DNA from: Dipteris shenzhenensis
Taxonomy: Eukaryota > Polypodiophyta > Polypodiopsida > Gleicheniales
Direction: 5' to 3' (one strand)
Length of the DNA: 64,000 nt
Assembly: GCA_047967505.1 (NCBI GenBank)
Contig: CM106540.1
The first letter of the stretch is position 1. Each line of letters begins with the position of its first letter. Positions 1 to 11,389 of the stretch are shown here, piece by piece. A program made the position numbers and the translations under genes. The notes beneath the pieces are model-generated. The model worked only from the letters and a program-made list of their open reading frames with translations. It ran no database searches and was not told the DNA's origin.

Positions 1-270
1 TTTGCCCAATGACCTATACTCCCATAATCGTGTATCCCTCTCAGAGATTACCCTGACCATCCCGCAACCTTGATCCCTATAACCTATACCCCATATCTTA
101 AATCCTAAACCCTAAACCCTAATCCCAGTATCTTAATCTGTATAGCCTAAACCCAAATTCCTATACCCTATACCCTATTTTCTATATCTTTAATCCTAAA
201 ACCTATACCCTAAATCATATACCATAAACCCTAAATCCTATACCATATACCCTATATCCTAAACCTTAAG
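1..270. repeat. Degenerate telomere-like repeat block
   Basis: The block is built from short C/T/A motifs of the form CCCTAAA, CCTATA and CCCTATA. Positions about 101-126 hold consecutive CCCTAAA units, the plant-type telomere heptamer; the rest is scrambled variants. It is interstitial or subtelomere-like and directly abuts the satellite that starts at about 275. Most units are mutated, so this is not a functional telomere end. A chance C/T/A-rich tract is possible but unlikely given the repeated heptamers. Confidence 0.6.
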
Positions 271-274
271 CCAA

Positions 275-2553
275 AAAATAGTATTTGATGTGTGTTATTT
301 GATCACGCACATATCTAATGGGCATGATCCTTCAATAAATTAAATCACATGCAAATTATCATGCCCATTGGATATGCTTTCGATGGTCAAAGTCGCCATT
401 GACTCCGTTTTTCACAACGTGTTATGCACCACCACCAAAAAATAGTATTTGAGGTGTGTCATTTGAACATGCACATAACCAATGGGCATGATACTCTATA
501 CACACATGAATCCAACCTATGTTAATGCATGTAGAAATTATTGTAACCATCGTATATGCTTTGGATGGTCAAAGATGCCACAAACCCCATTTTCCATCAA
601 GTGTTATGCACAACTATAAAAAATAGTATTTGAGGTGTGTTATTCGAACGTGCACATACTCTATGGCCATAATACTCTTCACTCATGTCAATCCAATCTA
701 TGTTGAGGCTTGTATGAAGTATCATGCCCATCGTATATGCTTTGGATGGTCAAACTTGCCACAAATTCCATTTCCACAAGTGTTATACACAACCACCAAA
801 AAACATGCTCTGGATGGTCAAAGTCACCACAAAACCTGTTTTTCACCAAGTGTTATGCACAACCACACAAAAGAATAGTATCTAAGGTGTTTCATTCAAA
901 TGCGCTCACACCCAATGGTTATGATACTTTTCACACGCATCAATACAACGTATGTTGAGGTGCGTGCAAAATAGCATGCCTATCGGATATGATTTGGATT
1001 GTCAAACGCGCCACAAACACCATTTTTCACCAAGTGTTATACACAACTGCCAAAAAATAGTATCTGAGGTGTATTATTCGAATGCGCTCATACCCAAAGG
1101 GCACGATGCTTTGCACATGTATGAATATAGCCTATTTTGAGGCGTGTACAAAATACCTTGCCTATCAGATATGCATTAGAAGTATTATTCAAATGCGCTC
1201 ATACCTGATGGACACGATACTTCTAATAATACCCATAGGTGTGCAAAGTATCATGCCCATAGGATATGCTTTGATGGCTATGACCTATTTTGAGATGTGT
1301 GAGCGCACATCAATCCAACCTATTTTGAGATGTGTGCAAAGTATCATGCCCATAGGATATGCTTTGGATGGTGAAAGTAACCACAAACCATGTTTTTCAT
1401 CAAGTGTTATGCACAACTGCCCAAAAAATACAGTTTAAGGTGTGTTATTAAAACTTGCACATACTAGATGGGCATGATGCTTTGAATTTGTGTCAGTACA
1501 ACCTATTTTTAGATGTGCAAAGTATCATTCCCATATAATTTGCTTTGGATGGTCAAACGCACCACAAATCCCATTTTTCACCAAGTGTCATCCACACCTG
1601 CCAAAAAACATGCTTTGAGGTGTGTTATTCGAATGCGCACATATCAGATGGACATGATACTTTATATGTTATTAAATAAAACCTATCTTAAGCCGTGTGC
1701 AAAGTGTCATACCCATCGTATATACTCTGGATGGTCAAAGTTGCCACAAATCCCATTTTCCATCAAGTGTTATGCACAACCACCAAAAATAGTATTTGAG
1801 GTGTGTTATTCAAATAGGCACATACTTGATGGGAATGATACCCTTGAACCATGTCAATCTAATAGATGTTGAGGCCTTTGCAATGTATCGTGCCCATTGG
1901 ATATGCTTTGGATGGTCAAACTCGCCACAAACTCCATTTTTAACCCAAGTGTTATGCACAATCGTCAAAAAACATGCTTTGAGGTGTGTTATTGGAACGT
2001 GATGTGTACGATACTTTGCATCTGCATAAATACGACCTATGTTGATTTATATGCAAATTATCATGCCTAATAGATATGCTTTGGATGGTTAAAGTCGCCA
2101 CAAGTCTCGTTTTTCACCAAGCGTTATGCACGACTACCTAAAGATAGTATCTAAGGTGTGTCATTTGAATGTGCTCATACCCAATGGGCACAATTATTTT
2201 CACACATAAATATGATAGGTTTTGAGGCTTGTGCAATGTATTGTGCCCATCGGATATGATTTGGATGGTCAAACTCGCCAGAAACCCTCATTTTCACCAA
2301 GTGTTATGCACAAGCGCTAAAAAACACACTTTGAGGGTGTTATTGGAACATGCACATACCCGATGAGTATGATACTTTGCACGTGCATAAATACAACCTA
2401 TGTTGATATGTATGCAAAGTATCGTGCCTAACACATATGCCTTGGATGGTCAAAGTCGTCACAAACCCTTTTTTCACCAAGTGTTATACACAACTACCTA
2501 AAGATAGTATCTAAGGTGTGTCATTCGAATGTGCTCATACCCAATGGTTCAGA
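275..2553. repeat. ~182-bp tandem satellite, about 13 units
   Basis: A conserved segment (an A-run, then tagtatttgaggtgtgttat) recurs near 275, 437, 619, 869, 1053, 1423, 1602, 1784, 1968, 2138, 2318 and 2499. Spacing is mostly 170-185 bp; the 1053-1423 gap is twice that and holds a degenerate unit, and the 619-869 gap holds a partial unit. Each unit also has a segment of the form ggatatgctttggatggtcaaa and one of the form caccaagtgttatgcacaac. Units differ from each other by roughly 10-25% by eye. The short ORFs crossing this array are by-products of the repeat. The unit length is close to one nucleosome repeat, as in many plant centromeric or subtelomeric satellites. Confidence 0.9.
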
Positions 2554-3090
2554 TGTTATGTCTGATTTTAGACTTTTTAATTTGGGATGTTGTATAGCAG
2601 ACTCCAACATTCTTTTTGTAAACACTTCACCCATAGCACTGGAGTGTTCATCATGGATAGACATAAGTTTTGAAACAGTCCTGCAGGTTCTCACTCAACG
2701 CTTTCAATGACCACTTTTTTTGGATATTTCATCGAGTGGACACAATATCCTCTTACGAAGTCTTGGACCCCTAGGAGTATCCTTCATGAATGCTAATGTT
2801 TTTTTCAATTTCTTGATATCATCTTTAAGAGATGTGTTTTGCGTCTATAAGTGAATTACATTTACAGTGTGCTCTCCCAACTGAGCATCTAATGTTTGAA
2901 CCTTTTCATGTAATTCTTGATTTTTATTCTCTATACCATCATACCATTTTTCTTTTACAACCATTTGAACACTTGTAGCTTGAGATGATATCAAATGCTA
3001 ATTCCAAGACTCTAACATTCTTTCGTTAAGCAAAGATTCATAGTGGGTTTGAAGGCTCCTTGCTTCATGAGCAATCAACCTTTTGGAGAG
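2540..3090 (-). pseudogene. Coiled-coil ORF remnant, unrecognised
   Basis: On the minus strand one frame reads almost continuously from about 3090 down to about 2540, with isolated stops near 3000, 2850 and 2705. The middle is a charged heptad-like stretch (for example KNQELHEKVQTLDAQ and LKDDIKKLKKTLAFM), which predicts a coiled coil. A basic tail and a Ser/Lys-rich end follow, and the reading fades out where the satellite begins. No catalytic domain is visible. Its style resembles the coiled-coil regions of the extra ORFs beside the gypsy elements at 28-29 kb and 41 kb, so it may be the 3' ORF of another decayed element. That link is inference from composition only. Confidence 0.4.
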
Positions 3091-3795
3091 AAGCAGCAGG
3101 ATTTGAAAGAAAAGCAGCCAAGATAGAGTAAGAAGAAGGCATGGTGAATCTCGTTTGAAAATCTTCAAAGTTTTGAAATAATGAAAGTGAAATGGGAGGG
3201 AAATGTAAGTAAAGAAGAAAAATGATGAGATTTTGGCGTGACATTCCATCCCTTGATAGAGAGGTACAGAGAAAGAAGCTTCTCGCTCAAAAGAAAGGCA
3301 GAGATTTGAAAACAAGGTTGGAGTTAGAAAAATTCGAAATGGCGCTCAGAAATGAGGGAGAGGGAAGAGAAATGAGAGAGAATAAGAGGAGTGTGGTAGT
3401 TGGATGGAAGGATTTAGTTTGAGGACAAATGGTGCAAGTTTGATTGAGAAACTAGGTTTTCCAATTTAATTACACTTCAAAAACGTGATGGGAGAGTTGA
3501 GGCAGTAGGTGGGAGGTCTACATCAATCTTTGGTCCATTGAATAAAGAAATAGAAAAGGCAGGCCATTATCAATATTCTATTGCCCTAAAATAGGCAATA
3601 TTTTACTTAGTTTTATTCACCTCATCCTTCCATGTCACCAGCCCAAGGGCTCTGTTACATGACCCTTTTTTGGTCCAAATTTTTTGTAATGGAAGATGGC
3701 TTCATGTTGTATTAATATATTGAGAATGTGTATATCGAATATGATGCATGCACAACATTATGCTAAGCACTTATGTAACACTTCTTCACCACATG
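3091..3795. other. No recognisable gene
   Basis: AT-rich sequence with a purine-rich stretch at about 3180-3420. The short ORFs on both strands here look random, with low complexity and no motif. Nothing else is supported. Confidence 0.5.
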
Positions 3796-4925
3796 TCAAG
3801 AGATTGGATTGCTTATGAGGCGATATTTCTTACATAATATGAATTAGATGACTTGATTCTCATGAGCATTCTACTCGAGGAATTGTAGACTATGTCAACA
3901 AATTCGAATGCTTCCGAGGCTATATTGCTTAAAGACTTACCATTGATTGATTTTTGTGAGCATTCTGTAAAGGAAATTACAAACAAGTTGTCAATAGACT
4001 AGAGTGCTCCTAAAGTCAGATTGCTTAGAGACTATGCATTACACAACTTGATTCTCATGACCATTTTGCTAGGGAAATCATAGACTATGATAAGATACCG
4101 GAATGCTCCCTAGGCTCTTTAAGCAATAGACGACTTGATTCTTGTGAGGATTATGCCCATGGAATCACATACTGTATCAAGAGATTGGAGTGCTCTTGAG
4201 GCTACTTAAGCAGGCTACTTAAGCAATAGACAACTGGATTCTTGTGAGCATTCGGCCAAGGGGATCACAAACTGTGTCACGAGATCGAAGTGCTTCTGAG
4301 GCTAGATTGCTTAAGGGAATTGCAAACTATGTCAAGATACCTAAGTGCTCCCGGTGCTAGACCACATAATAGTCGACTTGATTCTCATGAGCATTCTGCC
4401 AGGGGAAACCCAAACCATGTCAGCAAGCTAGAGTATTCCCAAGGCTAGATTGCTTAGAGACTACACATTAGATGACTTGATTCTTGTGAGCATTCTACTA
4501 GGGAAATCACAAACTGTGCCGAGAGACTAGAGTTCTCTTAAGGCTGGATTGCTTAGAGACCACACATTAGACAACTTAATTTTCATGAGCATTTTGCCAA
4601 AGAAATCACAAACCATGTTAAGAGATCGAGGTGCTCTTGAGCCTAGATTGCTTAGAAACTACACATTTGATGACTTGATTCTCATGCGCATTCTATTAAG
4701 GGAATTGCAGACTATGTCAAGAGACCTGAGTGCTCCTGAGGCTAGATTGCTTAGAGATTACGAATTACACGACTTGATTCTCGTGAGCATTCTGCCAAGA
4801 GATTAGAGTGCTCCTAAGACTAGATTGCTTAGAGACCACGCATTAGGAGATATGATTCTTGCATGAGAAAATCACATATCATGTCAATAGACTGGAGTGA
4901 ACTTGAGACTAGATTGCTTTGATTT
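3796..4925. repeat. ~100-bp tandem repeat array, about 11 units
   Basis: A segment of the form gattgcttagagactacacatt, followed by gacttgattctcatgagcattct and a caaactatgtcaagagacta segment, recurs near 3806, 3923, 4019, 4447, 4547, 4646, 4744, 4822 and 4911, with more degenerate units between 4100 and 4440. The best-preserved spacing is 98-100 bp. The 85-residue ORF at 4549-4806 is simply three repeat units read through. The unit is unrelated by eye to the satellites at 0.3-2.5 kb and 22-23.7 kb. Confidence 0.85.
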
Positions 4926-5209
4926 CATTAGTGGGAGTGGATTGCTTGTCAAACCATCACGTCTCCTTGTCATGATAACAAATTGGCTAGGTATGATAAG
5001 GCTCAGTAGAATACGGTTGGAAGCAACATATTACACTATACACGCTTCTCTTTGCCTTGATTTTGCATCTCTCCCTTAATGTTTAATTCCTATCTCCATG
5101 CAATTTGAGCATGTATTGTCACACTTGCATCTCCCTTGATTTTCGATGGGCACGGATATTCATATGCGTAGTACTCGAGGAAGTATAACAGTTAATTCAA
5201 ATACATTAC

Positions 5210-6028
5210 TTGATCTATAGAGTCTCTCATGTTGCAAAACAAACGCGTTTGGAGAGAGATGCCACATTATCCCAACCGAAACACCGAATATGTTGGTTGC
5301 CAACACGAAATCCCGTAGGATTTGCAGGTTTGTGCAAACTATTGAATCGATTGTATCATCAAATAGATTTCTATCTCAACATTCTGTACATTGCTAATTT
5401 TGTGTTGCATAAGCATCAGTCGATTGCACATCCTCCCCTTTACGGTTTCAAGAAGTGATGGACCACATTATAAAAGCCACGGATTGTCACCCTCTCAGCC
5501 TGGCAAACTTTGCAAGCCATCATAAGCATGGACAGGGCAACTTGTGTCGACGACTGGATGAAGGTTAAGGAATTGCTCAAATCACTCAAGTTGGAAGAGA
5601 AGATTAGCTCCGTCCAACCTATTATTTTTTGCAAACCATACCCTAGAATAGTGGCTGTGTGTATGCTCATGGCAGTGAATGTCCACTCCCAGCTCTCAAA
5701 TTTATGTTGCTGATGGCACCGAGTCAAGGTCCTAACGTGCCAGAGAGAATTTTCAAGACATGGTATGAGGTCACTCACCGACAGTCTATCACTCTTCACA
5801 TCGTGGATGAATTATTTAGAAGATAGAGATTGCATCCAATTCCACATTGCAAATGTTGCGGGCAAACCCGCTTATAAAAGGGCTTGGACCATGCATGAAC
5901 TCCGAAGCTTCTTCGTCAAAGAGAAGAAGAAAGCCACACTGCAGGAGATGATTTCTTCATTCGAAAAGTCCAATCTCCCAGAAAAGCAGGAGCTTGCAGC
6001 AGTTCTACGGTCCATGTATGGAGGATGA
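5210..6028 (+). pseudogene. Unrecognised coding remnant
   Basis: Several plus-strand reading segments lie close together: 5210-5458, about 5460-5715 and 5765-6028. The last has a plausible natural end, a hydrophilic Lys/Glu-rich C-terminus (residues FFVKEKKKATLQEMISSF) before a TGA. The first has a hydrophobic stretch at about 5365-5420. The pieces could be exons or a frameshifted gene remnant, but I do not recognise a family. Random ORFs are a real alternative; the coherent amphipathic C-terminal segment is the only argument for former coding. Confidence 0.25.
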
Positions 6029-6179
6029 GTAGGTGATAATGTGGATCCGTACAATGATTACACTACACATGGAGGATGTCACGCTTGAGCCATTGGTTCC
6101 ACTTCTACGACCTAGGCTGAATAGCAGTCAACAACCAAATAAGCACATGACTTGGCCTCGCGGGTAATTAACCTGCCAC

Positions 6180-6380
6180 TTGCTGCCTACTCTCTCTCTC
6201 TCTCTCTCTCCCCCTGCTTCCCACCTCTTCCTCTCTCTCTCCTACCTCTTCTCCTTCCTTCTCTCCCTCATTGTCTCTCCCTTCCGCTCTTCTCTAATCT
6301 TCCCCTACCCCCTTTTCTACATTAGTCTAGTAGTCCTAAGTGTCCTAGGTGACCTAGGAAACCACCCCCCCCCATAAAAA
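6180..6380. repeat. Pyrimidine-rich (CT)n low-complexity tract
   Basis: Positions 6190-6210 are a CT dinucleotide run. It is followed by mixed C/T-rich sequence to about 6300 and a C run at 6363-6373. It holds no gene. Confidence 0.8.
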
Positions 6381-6639
6381 TTTAAAATAACAAAACCAAT
6401 AGAGGAGCAACAAAGACAGCTCTTCACAGCCTCTAATGACCTTTCACAGCCTTGATCGGGTTCATTTGGGCTCCATTTTGAAGCCTCTTCATCGAGCCTT
6501 CTCTCAAGCTTCACTTTCGACATTCTTAGTGTTTTCACACACTGTATCAGTTAGGTGCATTGCAACCTCTCCACCCACATACTTCCGAACCTCTCCCTCA
6601 CAACTCGAACAATGAGAGAGGCGAGAGTTCATAGAAAGA

Positions 6640-7110
6640 CCAGCACATGTGCATGCATTTGGTGCAGGAGGACAGCAACAACACTTTATTACACACCATG
6701 GGACAACCAAATGCCTACGGATGGAACATGGGGCAACATGCATCTAGTTTTGGGCAGCTTATACAGGGATTTCAGCAGGATGCAAAACGCTTCGGGCAGC
6801 TTCAACATGAGGAAAATTCACAGCCCAATGGAATGCTTGTGATTGCCTTCAGCAATCTATTGTACCCCATCACATTGATTGTGTTGCATTATGTGTTTTC
6901 TCCTTTTGGGAGTATTGAGAGGATTGTCATGCATCAGATTTCAGCTGGTCTCCAAGCTGAAATACACTTTGCCACAAGGGCTAGTGCATTGCAAGCATGA
7001 AACACCTTGCATGGTTGGGATATATATGATGGTGGTTGTAATTTATAGATCCAGCTTACAAAGATTGCCTATGCCAAATGCGGGGATACAAATGCCATAG
7101 GGCAGCCAGC
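6640..7110 (+). pseudogene. PTB-like RNA-binding protein fragment (RRM)
   Basis: A reading frame at 6647-7000 gives a Gly/Gln/Asn-rich linker and then an RRM-like segment from about 6830. Its features, such as NLLYPITLIVLHYVFSPFG followed by IERIVMHQISAGLQAEIHF, match the hydrophobic pattern of plant polypyrimidine-tract-binding (PTB/hnRNP-I-like) RRMs: a strand, helix 1, the FSPFG turn, strand 2 and strand 3 with AGLQA. After a stop at about 6999 the expected next strand continues as DIYDGGCNL at about 7016-7050. Such proteins bind pyrimidine-rich RNA and regulate splicing. Only one RRM is present and it is interrupted, so this is a fragment or a sequence captured by a mobile element. Family assignment is from recognition, not alignment. 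Confidence 0.55.
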
Positions 7111-7163
7111 TGTTGTTAGAGCTAAACAAGCCTATAGAAACAGACAACTAACCTGAGAGGAGA

Positions 7164-7628
7164 ATGTGTTATGTCAATTCTAGTAATGCAATCCATCCTA
7201 GCCATGCTATGCCTCTCCCTAGTACGCAGCCAAATCGTACTTCAAAGCCATGGAAGATGCCTCAATATGCAGTACAAAATCCTAGTTGTTTTCAGGCTAC
7301 ATATGCAAAAGGCTTTTGTGGGGATAGTTACTCAAATAAAAACAACAGCCCACATGATGGAAACAGATATGGACAGCAACTGAAAGAAGGCTGTTATATT
7401 AGTTTTCAGAAACAATGCATTGCTCCAGATGATGCCTTGGCAGTTCAGCATACTAATGGAAGGAATACCGATATACAGAGTGATAGAACAGGCCTAGATA
7501 ACGAGGGGAATGGAAATTTCAAGGCACTGAAACCTGTTGTAAAGCTAGTGCATCACCAGTGGGTTGACAATGCATTAGATCTGATAATGGAAACCTGTTG
7601 TAAAGCTAGTGCATCACCAGTGGGTTGA
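7164..7628 (+). pseudogene. Open frame downstream of the RRM fragment
   Basis: An open frame of 154 codons, Ser/Asn/Gln/Pro-rich and without a recognised domain, begins 54 bases after the RRM remnant. It could be the low-complexity C-terminal tail of the same RNA-binding protein. Its 3' end is built from a 61-bp tandem duplication, so the current stop is secondary. It could equally be a non-coding open frame. Confidence 0.3.
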
Positions 7629-7650
7629 CAATGCATTAGATCTGATAATG
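7529..7650. repeat. 61-bp perfect tandem duplication
   Basis: The 61 bases at 7529-7589 are repeated without visible mismatch at 7590-7650. The unit begins gaaacctgttgtaaagctag and ends ctgataatg. The identity indicates a recent slippage or repair duplication. It shifts the frame, since 61 is not a multiple of 3. Confidence 0.95.
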
Positions 7651-10600
7651 CAAAGAAGTTTTCTACCCAAGCAATAGAAATATCTCATTGACCTGCTTAA
7701 TAACATGTAATGCTATGTCCAAACAACATTTGATGCAGGAGTTGAACGATATGCATGGTGTACCATTTACTAGATTTAGGAACATTTTATGATTCAACTT
7801 GCAGAGAATACAATGGAGATTTGTACGACACCTCTATAGGTAAAACAATCTACGTTTGAGACATGTAAACCTTGTGAGATACATGAGATAATTAAAAATC
7901 ATTGCAACATCAGTCCAGCTACAATGAGCTTTTGACAACAATGTGCCCTACACATTATTTGAAGTCAACAAATGCAAGGCGTGAATCGGATTTATATTTA
8001 CACATAGGGGCACATCAGCCTGCCTTCAAGTTACTTCAAGGCAAAAAACATTTTCCCTGCTTTAAAAGAGACCCTCAGTGGAAGGCACTCCATGTTGGAG
8101 GCTAGAGGTCAACTTCCTACTAGTGAGCACTCAAATGACAAGGACATGGGGGGACTCAGCATATGATGAGAGCGGGCAGCCACATAGGCAGAGAAGGCTT
8201 CCACAGGGGCAGATTAGAGAGATAAAAGAAAGCAGGGCACAAGTTCCTGTGGTGGCTACCATGTGGGTAGGAATGTAGGCTGCCACATGGCATCTGAAGG
8301 CTCATGGAGGGCTGCTGACAGGCCCAAATACGTTGGCATAAGAGTCCACTTATAGGGCTGCAGATGGAGCCTAGAATGGGTACTTTATATGCAAGACGTC
8401 GGCAGATTGCAAGGACCAGTCAATCAGTCAGGACAGATTGCAAGGACAAGTCAGAACAGGTGCGCAGTGCACACTACCAATCAGAAGGATGTTGGGGCCA
8501 CATAGGGCCAGTCAGCAGTATAGCTGCTAGCAGCAGCCTTAGGTGCCTAACCACATGGCAGAGCCGGCAGCAGCAGGGACAAATAGCTGGAGAAGGTGCA
8601 TGGTACAACAGGTATGGTGGTTAGTACAATGCAGGAAATGCACAGATCAGCCCAGCCTGAGTCTGGTCGGCCATTCCAGTCCTAAAGAAGGGCCCCCATT
8701 GGGGACCTTGGAATCGATCTAAAGAGCCTCAGATAAGTACACAGTCCCTCACCATTAGCTGTGTTGCAGACCAACAAGGTAGTCTGTTCGAGCAGCATCT
8801 AAGCAGCCCACTGGAGCTCCCTTGGATTGGGCGTTGGCAGAAGTTTGAAGGTGCCAGATGTCCACATGTAGGCATTGCATTAGCTACTAGAAGACAGCTT
8901 TGCAAGGTACCACAGGTCCACTACAAAAAGGAACGAGATTCGATTTAGCATTGTGTGATTCCTGGGCTTTCTAAGACTCCACACTTCACCAAGACATACC
9001 ATTGACTATCTAACCCCATAGGTAGGTGGAGCAAGCATCAATCTTCTGATCTTTCCAAATTCCTTCTACCTTGGATTGTTACAGGCTGAGATATAGTGGG
9101 CTCCAGTGAATTCAAATTCAATCATTGCTAATTTGCTATTTGCTCTATGCATCATTCTTCAATCCAGAGTTCTGTCCACAAATGGGAAGAGCATTCTATC
9201 TACATAGTGCCTGATTTAATAATTTTAAGGTTAAAGAGGCTGCGCCTTGAGATCTATCTGTTGGAAAAGATGGGTCAACTGGCCACTTGTGAGCCCCATA
9301 TGAGGAGATTAAGAGGGAGAGACACCTTGAGAAAGAGGTTAGCAAGGGCTGTCAGATGGGAATGGTATGGAGGTGCCATAAAAGCATATCTGAGAGCAGA
9401 AGAAGTTGCCACAGGCAGCATCTTGGCTGTAGTGTTCCAGGCTGTGTTGCACAGCCACACGGGCTGGGTGGCTCCGCCCACAGCCACTGCCACCTTCGAG
9501 ATCTAACAACACTTGTTGCTATCTTGAGCGTATTCTTGAGCTGGTCTCAACGTACTATAACCTGAATATACTCCAAGAATCCTCGCTAATTCTCTCCGTT
9601 GCTTAGTGGGTTTTGGATTTGAGCTTTGAAGCCCTTCGCCTTGCACGTGAGCGCACATCATGAATACACCCACAATAGGGAGACCGACGCTGAAGCAGAA
9701 ATTGCCACTGCTATGAGGCGTCAATCAAAAAATTCCCACCTTTATGTGAGCTGATCATTGACTCTGGCAGTAGCGGTTTCGCCTCTCCTTAGAAGTTGAT
9801 CAATTCATCAGAGGCACTGGAGCTTAATCAAATGATCTTTCTGAGCCTCGTTGCAGCAATAATGAGGGCAGCAATAAAGTTTTGTAAGCAAGTAAAAAAT
9901 AATCACTAGCGCCACGATTAGGGGTTAAGAGAGTTGCAGATTGTGGTCACGAGACGTCGGAGGATCTAACATGCTCAACAGATTCTACTAGAATAGTTGA
10001 TGGATATGACATAGTTGATCCTTCTAGATTCTAAAATCAGAAGATGGTGAGCGCGAATGCCAATGCGGTGTATAGTCACATACTTGTCTGCCTCTAGCAT
10101 CCAAGGTCCTCTTCTCAAATCTAGAAACAAAGAAGCTGAATCTCAGAATAATAAATACACTTAGCAAGGCTTCCGAAACAATCGTAGCTCATATCGTTTC
10201 TGAGTATTAAGTTTGGTAGTTCCATAGACAAGAGTGCATGTATGCACGAGAAACACGGGCTTCGGTTTGTGAGTTGCACAGGTCTCTAGACACCTAGAAG
10301 ACTTATTAGGCTATGTACTTCCAATAAAATTGAATAGGATACGAAGGTTTTTTAGCACGGCCTCACTAGGGGCAGCCTATAGCAACCACAAACTTGTCAT
10401 TTTGGATACCCGGCTAAAGCAGACGTCTTAAAGTGATATTAACCTTAGAAAGTAGAATTTCCTCCCTTGAGTCCCTATAGTGTTGATTCTTGGCGTCTGC
10501 TCCCCTCCACTCAGTCCCGCCTAGGAAAACCTATTTTTTCGAGGGCAGTGCGCCCGGCACCCTGTGCCTCTTGTATTTGAAGGTTCGTAAAATTGTTGCT

Positions 10601-10669
10601 TTTATTTTAAAAATCGAAATCTAAATATTGGAAGGTAATTGGGAGCTATTTTGCTTTGAACATTGGCAA
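7651..10669. other. No recognisable gene; scattered short ORFs
   Basis: About 3 kb with short open frames only. The longest is 9147-9506 plus, 119 codons, Arg/Leu-rich, with no recognised motif and ending in an Ala/Thr/Pro tail. The stretch at 8080-8640 is purine- and CAG-rich. A GC-rich stretch with a very weak potential stem lies at about 10541-10568, just beyond the end of the Helitron coding region. Nothing else can be supported. Confidence 0.4.
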
Positions 10670-11335
10670 TCAAGCCGGTAATTGGTATGCAATGTAGACG
10701 GGGTCATGATCCGACCAGTACGCTTGCGTTGTTCCGAAGAAAGTGCTTGTCAAAGGTGCATTTGTCCAAATGTGATCAATTTGAGACCCATAAATTGTTG
10801 TGGAGGTTTTGTTCACTAATTGCAAGTGATTTTCTTCCATGGGATTTTGTAGTTGCAGTTGCTTTTAAGAAGTTTGTAGCATATTACTGTTGAAATCCCC
10901 CAGTACGAAAGTTGGATAGAGCGATGGCCTTTGTTGTAACACGTGCGATTTGTTCCAGGAAACTCTGGAGGTTGCATGCTTCGGAACGATATATTGCCAC
11001 TATAAACATTGCTTGTCTTGGATTTGGTTAAAAGTGAGCCATGATCACTTTGAGGCCGTCCATGGTAAATGTTTCGTGTGAAACCAAAGAAAGCCTGCAT
11101 TTGTATAAAAGTGATGTACCCATTCCTGCAAAAGCTATAATAGTAGCGAATGTTGTTGTGTTGATATAGTGTTCTGGGTCTACAGTTTTGGTTTCATTAA
11201 GGCAAAGTAAGTCGGAGGCTTGGATGTTATAGTCTGCGTCAATATCCTTAGAATGCAATTGTAAAGAGCAAGTATTTAAGGTTTGTATAATGATATGTGT
11301 TCGGGTGCAGGTTTTGAGACAAGGGACGTTGAATT
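10670..11335 (-). pseudogene. EEP endonuclease-like C-terminal domain of the Helitron
   Basis: It follows the helicase directly on the minus strand. Features of the endonuclease/exonuclease/phosphatase (DNase I-like) fold are readable across three frames: an N-terminal strand with LNTCSLQLHSKDI (about 11270), LCLNETKT (about 11200, with the metal-binding Glu), VLGDFNSN (about 10895, the GDFN box), SQIDHIWTNAP (about 10775) and YWSDHDPVY (about 10700, with catalytic SDH). The frame from about 10800 to the TGA at 10670-10672 is intact and gives a natural C-terminus. At least two frameshifts interrupt the rest. In Helentrons this domain is thought to help cleave target or donor DNA. Confidence 0.75.
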
Positions 11336-11389
11336 GCCAAGATGCAGTTGTAAGGAGTCTTTCCATTTTAGCAGCCACAGTTATATCTA

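Noticed and set aside
275-2553. CRISPR-like array of regularly spaced repeats
   Set aside because: The units are similar over their whole length, with no unique spacers. It is a tandem satellite in a plant genome.
8080-8640. Arg/Gln-rich RNA-binding protein continuation
   Set aside because: Frames are short and purine-rich sequence explains the composition; no RRM or RGG pattern.
9147-9506. 119-codon plus-strand ORF as a gene
   Set aside because: No recognised motif, no neighbouring coding context, and composition typical of a chance frame.
10541-10568. GC-rich possible hairpin as the Helitron 3' terminus
   Set aside because: The stem that can be drawn (GTGC/GCAC) is only four pairs and there is no convincing CTRR end at the right distance.
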